Assembly (NCBI GenBank): GCA_950295325.1
Contig: OX485803.1
Span: forward strand, 36,535,554-36,599,553
From: Polytrichum commune
Taxonomy: Eukaryota; Streptophyta; Polytrichopsida; Polytrichales; Polytrichaceae
Reading direction: 5' to 3'
Length of the DNA stretch: 64,000 nucleotides
Shown here: piece after piece, positions 52,190-61,273 of the stretch
Layout of the letters: each line of letters begins with the position of its first letter
Numbering within the stretch: position 1 is the stretch's first letter
Translations under genes and position numbers: made by a program
Notes under the pieces: model-generated
Seen by the model: the letters and a program-made list of their open reading frames with translations, nothing else
Told to the model about the DNA's origin: nothing
Database searches by the model: none

Positions 52190-54356
52190 CTAACTTTTGT
52201 CGACTACTTTCGGAGGTCCGACCTTGAGCCTTACTCTGCGATGTCGTTTCGCTGGAGGTCTTCGTCGTGGTGCTGTCTGGTGTACAATTCTCACGTTCCA
52301 TTCCGTGGAGTGGTGCCGTCCATTCTCTATCACATCGATCAACGCATTCCGAACTACCTTCCTTGTACGCAATGCCTCTGTCCTGCTATAGTTCAACGCG
52401 AATCCCTGCAACAACACAAACATCCTTAGAACATTTGTTGCAGAACAGCAGTACATTAATTGTGGTAGTATTATACTTAAACTTTTTATGATCTATTACT
52501 CATCTGCGTATTCTCTATGCATGTTTAGGTGTTCGAAGAGGTCTAAGACTCAATTACCTCACACAATGTAAGGGGTCTATCTCTCACGTTCTTTGTATAC
52601 TCCATGATATTCTTCAACATGTAGAACCCGCAAGCCCAGCCAGAATTTTGTTGTGGCACAATTGCTTGTACCCACTGCTGGGATGAGCTAACAACATTCC
52701 ACATATCAGCATCGGTATCATTGCCACTCCACGCAGCCCACAACTTTCCGAGTCTTGTTTCAATTTTGGGGTCGGAATGGAGACCTGATCCTACCAAGGA
52801 ATCGAGATGGAAGAACCCGTGTTCCCCTACTATGTAAACGGTCCAATGTTTCCCGCAGGTAAAATGAACTATTAAAGTGTTTATGTTCTGCGTTGGAAGG
52901 GCTCCATGCACGTCATGTATGAAGGCTAGATATACCTCTAAGGTGTCTTTTTCTTGCTCCTGAAGATGCGCTAGGAGCAGGTTTAGAAGATAAGGACTGC
53001 AAACGTGACACTTTAAACTCTCAAGTTGGGGATTCAGCCACGCCCTAATCCATTCCATCATGTAATTACTCAACTCCCCATGATTTTGAACCAAAGGCTT
53101 CATATCCCCTTTCCAGTGTAGACTCAAATTCTCACCACGATACAAAAACTCAAAACTTGCAACTTTCTTCCCACCTGCTTCAGCAATGATGGTGTTTACA
53201 AGTTCCTCAAGTCTGTAGAACACAACCTCATTTATTAGTCTCATAGGCAGCAACATCAAAGGATGGTATGAATATTATGTTCTGCATCATTAACACTACA
53301 TAAAAGTTACCTTCCATCCGATTTTTGTGTTGTACTGCCCAGTACGTCGTCCAAAGTTTTGTCCTCCTTAGGCTAGACAGGACGGGAGCTGACCTTCACT
53401 GGCTCAACATGTTCCTCCACCTCTGATACTACCGGGCACGCAGTGCGAATTGAAGTGGATGCATCCTTTGTCGCCGTCGAAACTTCACCCATGTTCTGGA
53501 CCGAAGTGGATGCATCATTTATCGCCGTCGAAACTACACCCATGTTCTGGACCAAAGTGGATGCATCCTTTGTCGCCGTCGGAACTTCACACATGTTCTG
53601 GACCTCTTTGTAGGCATCATTGAAAAGTGCGCCTATTTCGTCCGCTGCAGCACCAGCGTCCTGCGAGCATCCGGATGAGTCCAATGGTTTGTTGTGGGTG
53701 CAACCAGTAGGGGTAGTGTCATCGAGGTTCAACCTCCGTGCTGGAGAAACCATTGTCCTGCCATCCGGAGGCCCTATTGCAAGCGTGTGAGACGGCGTCC
53801 TGTAAAACCACGGTCTTGTGTTGACCATTTAGCAAAAGGCATAGGTGGAAGGCGCTTAATTGAACTCATAGGTTGATAAGGGTGTGGTATGAGACACGAA
53901 CCTTAATGGCGTGTTCTGCATCTCAAAACTTAGCTGTGTTAGGGAGAGATCCTGCGTGCTGATGCGGTCGACGCCATTGAAATCCATGTGCATAGGTATT
54001 GAGTCCAAACTCTCCAAACTCATGGCCTCATGTACTTCACCCCCGAACCCCAGTGTTGATTGAGATGATTTTTCCATAGGCATCGCCACCTCTTTGAACA
54101 ACAACACCCTCGTGCAATGTAGGTCAGGGGCAATGTCATCTGTTGTATCCTCCACTCCCAGTCCACAATTGAACAACCGCAATTAGGTGGACCTTACATA
54201 TTGCAAGCTCTGTACTATATCCTTCACCCGCATCTGCACGCAGGTGCTCTTCTTGTGCAGGTCACCCAATGTCAATGTTCCTATGTCAACGTCCTCGCGG
54301 AAGACCATTGATGAACACAGGACCTGCGCCACATATCCTTCACTTACTTTGGCCAT
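52190..54356 (-). pseudogene. MULE B Ulp1/C48-type protease gene (two in-frame stops)
   Basis: Inferred exons are 53902-54356, 53311-53799, 53239-52558 and 52190-52405; phases join to 613 residues. The third exon holds the protease: GKHWTVYIV (His), GFFHLDSLVG (Asp), then VPQQNSGWACGFYMLKN (oxyanion Gln and nucleophile Cys), the order of Ulp1/SENP SUMO proteases. The second exon has three copies of a 17-18-residue unit around VQNMGEVSTATKDAST. The tail is basic (PRRRPPAKRHRRVRLK). All catalytic residues are intact. Two stops interrupt it: TAA at 54183-54185 and TAG at 53373-53375, readable as former CAA and CAG. The intron before the protease exon (53240-53310, 71 bp) is the least certain junction. 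What such proteases do for MULEs is unknown. Confidence 0.8.
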
Positions 54357-54466
54357 CGTATGTTGTTATACCAGTACTGTTCTGCACTATATAATACTAT
54401 ATTGTTTTACAATCAATATTCAAAATGTATTGTTAGACATATCATGTTCCTATTAACTCCCAATCG

Positions 54467-57400
54467 TCATAGTGAAGAATATGCTAAACCCCGAGGGTGA
54501 TTGTCAGATGAACAGGGCTCAGGACATACCTCGCTACACTTCGCTTGGCGTTGCTCTCCGACGTCGACACTGAACCACATGTCAGCAAGCTCACTTTCAC
54601 GGTGCATGCGGACCATGTCTGCGATGGCTCGTTGCGCGATCCTATTGATGAAGGATTCCATTTTCTTAACCACAGCCATTTGCCCTGATGGTTCGTGTCC
54701 AAGCAGAGCTGCAACGTCTGTGAATAGGACATCAATGTGTTCTGCGGCACTCTCGATGCTGGGGAAAGTACACCAACCTGTTATAGGGATGTTCTGGGCA
54801 ATTGTCGTCAAGGCGACTGACTGGACTGTGTCTCGAGCAAGCTCCAATATGTATTCCTCGTGGAGACCTATAGTTGGGTGTGAGATTGGACGACTGAAGC
54901 CCGTATGATTTCTGACCAAGTACAAAAATGCTCTCAAAACATGCGGGCACTCACGCTCAAGCGACAGAGGCTCGGTCTTCGTGTTCTCCAGCAGAACAGC
55001 TGACATCTCCAGCCACTCCTGTTCTGTGTGGTCCCATGGGCCAGCCTTGAAATTTTTTAGAGGCCACTTTCTGAATATCTGGTACAACGGTGACCATTTC
55101 CACTTGGACTCCTCCTCCTTCTCTTTCACGGCGCTGTCAAATTTTCGTAACGCGTCTTCGACGTGATTTCTTCTCAAATTCTCAAAGTTGACCTTGGCGG
55201 CAGCAACCTTCTCATCGTACTCCCTTTGTTCGGCGCGATAATGAAGATAGTCTTTCAGGCGCCTGAGCTCTTCATACACGTTCACATCGGAATTGCTCTT
55301 AAAAACCCTGACCTGCGCCTTTATTTTATCCAAAAATTCGCTATGTTCTCCAAGGTTTTTCTGCAATGTATACACCGGCAGAACATAAAAAAACGACTCA
55401 TTATAAGAACATAATATTGTACAACCAATATGCTCTGGTAGAACATGAGATGATAGAGCACATTCAAAACTGAAGAACATGACATTGAAACACAATACCA
55501 GATTATTGCCATACAGGTACCATTGCCTGAATGTTGCCCCAACGCGATTGCCAATAGAGCCATCTTCCAATTGTTTCTGGAGGTATTGCATGCAGCCATC
55601 CGGGTCATCTAAGAGACTTTTTGGCACCCAGTAATCGTCAGTCTCGTTGATAAGCACATAGAGACCATCGACTGGCACTGGTTCTGGAGGCCGTGTAATC
55701 TATTTAGGCGCATGGAAAAGAACTGTGGCCTCCTCGTACGCGTGTTGTTTGCACTCCTCCCGCGACATGGGGATAGGTTGGACAGGTTCAGTCGAGGGCT
55801 GGGCAACAACAAGGGGAATAGCATCTTCCTGCGGAGGCTCGGGTTGCAGAACAATGTCCGTCATAGGTACTGTTTGCGGAACAATGTCTATGTCTATGGC
55901 AGGATTCAAAAGTACACCATCGTGCGAAGTCGTAGCTCGAATAAGTTCAGTCTGCTGAACCTGTGGGTGGATATGTTCCACATGCGACGGCGAAGGCTGC
56001 GCACGATGTCCATGCTCGTGCGTCACAACACAGAAGTGCCCATGGCCACTGTTCTGCGAATTTGGAGTCGCCTCCTTTGATGTGGAGTCGGACTCGCTTG
56101 GCGACGTACCTGAATTCAGCTCCTCTTCGCTGGAGGATATACAAATCCTGCGAGATGTCTTCCAATTTTTCTTTGGTCGTCCCTTACTGGCAGAGGGTGA
56201 CTTGGGCACTCTGGGCGGTCCCTTCACTGCAAGGTTTTGCGCCTTGCGGGATGGTGATGAGGGAGCGGCGTCCACACCAACGCTGCGAGTTATACAGCCA
56301 ATGATAGGAACGGGCATCTTCGTTGTTAACTTGCGTTTTCTGGATGGAACACCATGTTCTGCATCGGCAGCCACCAATGATGTACTGCCCACTGGATTGG
56401 ACTCTAATTCCAGAGGCGGAGGAAACTGCGATGGGGATTGGGAGTGCGACCCATGTGGCGAGGAAACCTTGTTGAATTTCTGTGCAATCCTATGTTTCTC
56501 TCCATGATTGTTTGGCTCCCAGGTTGGATACATCTTGAGTGGCTTCTCTCCCGTATAGCTCTTACATAGGTTAAACATCCTATGGTAAGAGACAGTGTTC
56601 TTATCCTTGTATGACTCATTGCAATAAATACAATTGAACTTGTACCTGTTGTTGGCCATTTTAACCTTGTCCCTCGCCTGCCAATATGCCTCTACCACAA
56701 GCTCCTCATATTCATTTTCTACGTAGATACATGCACAGGTCTTCCTATTTTGTTTCATGGTACAACGGAAAATCCTAGATGTTCCATCTGGACCAGTAAA
56801 CACTTGCAAAACAGTACCTGTTCAATATGCAGAACTGATGGGAGGGAAGAAAGTTCTGATAGAACTACAAGACATGTTAAATTCCTAAAACTGATGAGAG
56901 GGAAGAAAGTTCTGATAGAAAAAACAAGACATGTTAATTTCCTAAAACTGATGAGAGGGAAGAAAGTTCTGATAGAAAAAACAAGACATGTTAATTTCCT
57001 AAAACTGATGAGAGGGAAGAAAGTTCTGATAGAAAAAACAAGACATGTTAATTTCCTAAAACTGATGAGAGGAAAGAAAGTTCTGATAGAAAAAACAAGA
57101 CATGTTAATTTCCTAAAACTGATGAGAGGAAAGAAAGTTCTGATAGAAAAAACAAGACATGTTAATTTCCTAAAACTGATGAGAGGAAAGAAAGTTCTGA
57201 TAGAACAAACAAGACATGTTAATTTCCTAAAACTGATGGGAGGGAAGAAAGTTCTGATAGAAAAAACAAGACATGTTAATTTCCTAAAACTGATGGGAGG
57301 GAAGAAAGTTCTGATAGAAAAAACAAGACATGTTAATTTCCTAAAACTGATAAGAGGGAAGAAAATTCTGATAGAAAAAACAAGACATGTTAATTTCCTA

Positions 57401-58223
57401 AAACTGATAAGAGGGAAGAAAATTTAGATAGAAAAAACAGGACATGTTAATTTCCTAAAACTGATGGGAGGGAAGAAAGTTCTGATAGAAAAAACAGGAC
57501 ATGTTAATTTCCTAAAACTGATGGGAGGAAAGAAAGTTCTGATAGAAAAAACAAGACATGTTAATTTCCTAAAACTGATGGGAGGGAAGAAAGTTCTGAT
57601 AGAAAAAACAAGACATGTTAATTTCCTAAAACTGATGGGAGGGAAGAAAGTTCTGATAGATAAAACAAGACATGTTAATTTCCTAAAACTGATGGGAGGG
57701 AAGAAAGTTCTGATAGATAAAACAAGACATGTTAATTTCCTAAAACTAATGGGAGGGAAGAAAGTTCTGATAGATAAAACAGGACATGTTAATTTCCTAA
57801 AACTGATAAGAGGGAAGAAAATTATGTGAGCAAAACAGGACATGTTAATTTCCTAAAACTGATAAGAGGGAAGAAAATTATGTGAGCAAAACAGGACCTG
57901 TTTAATACCTAAAATTGATGTTTACCCCTTGAAAGTTCTGAGAGAATTTAACATATCGTTGTGTATGCAAAAATGTAACCAACAATACAGGAAAATGTTA
58001 AGGAAAAACAACACAACAAGTTCTGTGAAGGAATGCTTACCCCTTCTTGCCAGCCTTGTTTACCATGTATGCTCAAGTGGACGAATTTGTGCCTCCCCAA
58101 AGACCTTATCAGGGCTTCATCTTCGAGGACATGCCAACCCACAGCAAGCGCCTCTGGAAGAAGTTTCGCCCCGTTCTTGTTCCTAGTCACTTTGGATGCT
58201 CATGTTCCTTCAGGTGTCGTCAT
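54467..58223 (-). pseudogene. MULE B BED-finger / coiled-coil protein gene (two in-frame stops)
   Basis: Inferred exons are 58064-58223, 55499-56817 and 54467-55360; phases fit 790 residues. Early in exon 2 is a BED-like C2HC finger FNCIYCNESYKDKNTVSYHR...C, preceded by a FRCTMKQNRKTCACIYV stretch. A long Pro/Ser-rich, basic-acidic linker follows (KGRPKKNWKTSRRI, SSSEEELNSGTS). Exon 3 has a charged, probably coiled-coil region (EELRRLKDYLHYRAEQREYD to KEKEEESKW) and an unrecognised C-terminal domain. A DNA-binding partner of the transposase is a reasonable guess. Stops at 58200-58202 (TGA) and 55700-55702 (TAG) could be former CGA and CAG. The first intron (56818-58063) contains the whole 57-bp array. 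It ends 110 bp before the Ulp1-type gene, to which it might be fused in some transcripts. Confidence 0.7.
56829..57905 (+). repeat. 57-bp tandem array inside a MULE B intron
   Basis: About 19 head-to-tail units of 57 bp containing GACATGTTAATTTCCTAAAA, CTGATGGGAGGGAAGAAAGT and TCTGATAGA. Variants (GAGAGG, GGGAGG, ATAAGAGG) occur in blocks, so the array grew by local duplication. Since 57 is divisible by three, it yields long repetitive frames on both strands that are not genes. It lies between the first two exons of the BED-finger gene. Confidence 0.95.
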
Positions 58224-59224
58224 TAATGCGTTCGGGTATGATGATTTCAATTGTGCACAAAGAATACTCAAAACTACACTTGAAAATGAGCAAACCCTAA
58301 ACCTCACACGCTTTCATAATATGCTGGCATTAAATGTGCGATAAGGGAATGAAGAGTCTGCAAATAAGCAAAACTGCAAACCCTAATAAAATTCTGCAGA
58401 ATGTCGCTAATGAACGGCCGTGGACATAAACTGCCGCAATAATAACTGCTGCTACAACAACAACCAGGAGCAGTTATTGGACACCAATCGATTAGCACTC
58501 AAAACCCTTGGAATGCCGCAAAAACTTTTCGAGTATAACCCGCAACATCTTCGAATATCACTAAAAACACTTAGATTCTAACTAAGTCGACTCTACGAAA
58601 TCCTGTCGACACTCGCCGAACACACACCAGCTCATAAATTTCGCACGTTCCTATTCAAAATGAAATCAAGCAATTCACGAATAAAACCCTCGCAGCCCTT
58701 CGCAAGCTCTAATGAAAATGATTAAACCTGCTGGTCTTCAACCCAATGACGTCCAAATGATACCTAATAACCCTAAACAATCACTTTCAGTGAAATCCCT
58801 ACGTCATGATTGATGCAGCTATCATTAAAGAGCATGGGCGTACGACATCCCTTGAGCAGGACAGCAATCACATCGAACTGCTGTGTAGAACAGAACAACC
58901 GTGCAGCAGTACAGCAGAACAGCAGAACAGCAGTGCATTAATGGCGTGGAGGTGATATGCACAACATAGTAGTAGCGTGGAACGTTAAATAGGGAAAATG
59001 CTCAAATTGAAGAAGGTGTCAATGTCTCCCTTGTTCTATGTTAGAGATGAATTCGTGTTCGACAATGAAGCACTGTCCATCTCCCACTGTAATAAAATGC
59101 ATATCATCTAAGTTGGAGATGACTCCATGATCCACAACCAATAAGAATGCATGTTCCACAATAAACCATAGCCCATGTTCCTAAACCAAAAAGAGTGCAT
59201 ATTCCCAAAAAACCAAAATCAATT
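58224..59224. other. Upstream region of the BED-finger gene
   Basis: Promoter side of the minus-strand gene; no coding frame. It contains a cluster of GCAGAACAG / GCAGTACAG words at about 58880-58935, and from about 59090 degenerate forerunners of the 24-bp array (GTTCCACAA words). Confidence 0.5.
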
Positions 59225-59935
59225 TTCAACAATCAAACAGAGTCCATGTTCCACAACCAATAACATCCATGTTCGACAATAAAGCAGTGTTCCTGTTCCA
59301 CAACATTAACATCCATGTTCCACAATAAAGCAGTGTTCATGTTCCACAACATTAACATTCATGTTGCACAATAAAGCAGTGTTCATGTTCCACAACCAAT
59401 AACATCCATGTTCCACAATAAAGCAGTGTATATGTTCCACAATCAAACAGTGTCCATGTTCCACAATAAACCAGTGTCCATGTTCCACAATCAAGCAGTG
59501 TCCATGTTCCACAATAAACCAGTGTCCATGTTCCACAATCAACCATTGTCCATGTTCCACAATAAACCAGTGTCCATATTCCACAATCAAGCAATGTGCA
59601 TGTTCCACAATAAACCAGTGTCCATGTTCCACAATCAAGCAATGTACATGTTCCACAATAAACTAGTGTCCATGTTCCACAATCAAGCAATGTACATGTT
59701 CCACAATAAACCAGTGTCCATGTTCCACAATAAACCAGTGTCCATGTTCCACAATAAACTAGTGTCCATGTTCCACAATCAAGCAATGTACATGTTCCAC
59801 AATAAACCAGTGTCCATGTTCCACAATAAACTAGTGTCCATGTTCCACAATCAAGCAATGTACATGTTCCACAATAAACCAGTGTCCATGTTCCACAATA
59901 AACTAGTGTCCATGTTCCACAATCCTATGTTGTGC
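59225..59935 (+). repeat. 24-bp tandem array near the MULE B right end
   Basis: About 28-30 units of 24 bp: CCATGTTCCACAATAAACCA plus GTGT, alternating with AATCAAGCA variants. The period keeps every frame open on both strands (for example MFHNKPVS repeats), which explains frames of 117-281 codons here that are not genes. Confidence 0.95.
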
Positions 59936-60250
59936 TATTTAATGTCCCTATGTTGTGATATTTATTGTCCATATGTTGTGCTATTTTATGTCCCTATGTT
60001 GTGTTTTTTTATGTCCCAATGTTGTGCTATTTTATGTCCCTATGTTGTGCTATTTAATGTCCCTATGTTCTCCCTAGACAAGTTCAATTCAGTGTGTCAT
60101 GTATACTATGTCATGTATACGATGTCCTGTGTGGGATGCCCTATATACGCAGTCATGTATACGGGGTCATGTATCCGTTGTATTGTATATGTTGTGATGT
60201 ATACGTCGTCCTGTATCCGACGTCTTGTATACGATGTACTTTATACGCTG
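59936..60250 (+). repeat. Two further short-period arrays
   Basis: About 59936-60070 repeats TATGTTGTGCTATTTAATGT-like units of about 24-25 bp five to six times. About 60095-60250 repeats GTCATGTATACGATGTC-like units of about 18 bp roughly eight times. They lead into the right terminal repeat. Confidence 0.85.
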
Positions 60251-60300
60251 TAGAACTCCTGAACGCGCTGTCATCCATACGCGTCCGCGAATGACCGGCA

Positions 60301-60386
60301 CGACCGGTCACCCCGTCGCCGGGCAGCCCTGCACATTTTCTGCAGGTGCCCCCTATAAGTTCGTGGGGGGGTACTTAACGTCCCCC
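60301..60386 (-). repeat. MULE B right terminal inverted repeat
   Basis: Inverse of the left end; see the left terminal repeat. The outermost base is 60386, fixed by the exact 9-bp duplication that follows. Confidence 0.9.
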
Positions 60387-60395
60387 CTCTCTCAA
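60387..60395. repeat. 9-bp target-site duplication, right
   Basis: CTCTCTCAA, identical to 47066-47074. Confidence 0.92.
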
Positions 60396-60509
60396 TGCCA
60401 AAATGATGTTCACTTGTTGTGCCCGGAATGTTGTTGGGTCAGTGAGTTTCAAGTCATCCACCATCACATGCAGTCCTCCATTGGGAGAAGGTTCCAAACT
60501 TGAAGCCAT
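60387..60509 (-). pseudogene. MULE A transposase pseudogene, first 41 codons
   Basis: Minus-strand ATG at 60507-60509 starts MASSLEPSPNGG and runs 41 codons to ...FRAQQVNIILALRE. This aligns with MULE B residues around DDIPQIAPATFRAMQADLII. It stops exactly at the MULE B insertion and resumes in the same frame at 47065 (RVQKPP), 13.3 kb away. The 9-bp duplicate equals three codons. Confidence 0.9.
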
Positions 60510-61273
60510 TCCTAAACCCTAAACTAAATGATGTGCAACCCTAAAACCCCAAACCCACACACTTCAACACCATGTGTGCATGTACAATCTGCAATCAAGT
60601 AGTTGCCCCTATCACTATTGTGTGTGTTGATAGATGGTGTTGAAACATTTACTACTGTGTCATTTACCCACCAAGAGTGTGTGCACAGACCAAGAAGATC
60701 ACAACATGATCACACCAGAGCCCTACACACGAAAATGACGAATGAGCATTTGGTGTAGGATAACTCTTAGATCTCATATCCCATATCCGAAATTATAGGC
60801 ATTACACGCTACATAACCTGAATGACGACGATGTGAATCTCATATCCGAAATTATAGGCATTACACGATACATAACCTAAACGACGACGATGTGAATCTC
60901 ATATCCGAAATCATAGGCATTACACGCTACATAACCTGAATGACAACGATGTGAATCACTTGTGTTTGTGAGATCCCAGATCCGAAATTATAGGCATTAT
61001 ACGCTACATAACCTGAATGACAACGATGTGAATAACCTGTGTTTGTGAGATCTCAGATCCGAAATTATAGGCATTACACGCTACATAACCTGAATGATGA
61101 CTATGTGAATCACCTGTGTATTATGGCAGGTGCATGTGTTATGCGTCATTCGCGATGGATGGAACAGTGACAACCATGTCTGTCGATGACGTCAACGGCG
61201 TGGGGGGCGGGCAACCTTGTTTTTTTCTCTGACATGCCCCCTATAAGTTCGTGGGGGGACTTAACGTCCCCCC
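60510..61273 (-). mobile_element. MULE A 5' leader and terminal repeat
   Basis: Outside the start codon, a tandem array at about 60775-61115 has five units built on CCGAAATTATAGGCATTACA and CTACATAACCTGAATGA, with periods of about 60-85 bp. At 61190-61273 lies a terminal repeat whose complement starts GGGGGGACGTTAAGTCCCCC and continues ACGAACTTATAGGGGGCA, matching both ends of MULE B. Its outermost 21 bp (61253-61273) can fold on themselves. The opposite terminus of A is not found in the window. Confidence 0.85.

Larger units (their letters stand above)
47075..60386. mobile_element. MULE B: 13.3-kb Mutator-like element with Ulp1-type gene
   Basis: Its ends are inverted repeats. The left starts GGAGGACGTTAAATACACCC and the complement of the right starts GGGGGACGTTAAGTACCCCC, both continuing through ACGAACTTATAGGGGGCACC. 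The match is 43 of the first 46 positions, with looser similarity to about 85 bp. A perfect 9-bp duplication flanks it. Cargo, left to right: two tandem arrays, a plus-strand transposase gene, two minus-strand genes (Ulp1-type protease, then BED-finger protein) with a 57-bp array in an intron, and three short-period arrays before the right end. Transposase and Ulp1 genes are convergent. Ulp1-bearing MULEs are known in plants (Kaonashi type); assignment to that group is inference from the gene content. Single in-frame stops in the genes suggest it can no longer move by itself. Confidence 0.93.

Noticed and set aside
50413-55702. Stop-codon recoding (TAG/TAA read as Gln)
   Set aside because: Histone H3.3 ends exactly at the conserved GERA followed by TAG, and phytoglobin ends at TAA, so the standard code applies; the stops in the element are better explained as decay.
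56750-57843. Long open frames on both strands (225, 139 and 121 codons)
   Set aside because: They are translations of the 57-bp tandem array, whose period is a multiple of three; both strands stay open and the array sits in an inferred intron.
59306-60253. Open frames of up to 281 codons made of MFHNKPVS-like or CGTWTLVY-like repeats
   Set aside because: They come from the 24-bp array and following short arrays; no start context, no domain, both strands open.
47081-60380. 9-bp duplication placed directly beside ACCCCC, i.e. GTTAAATAC / GTACTTAAC
   Set aside because: These flanks are inverted rather than direct copies, so they belong to the terminal repeat. The true direct duplication lies further out (CTCTCTCAA) and restores the interrupted reading frame.
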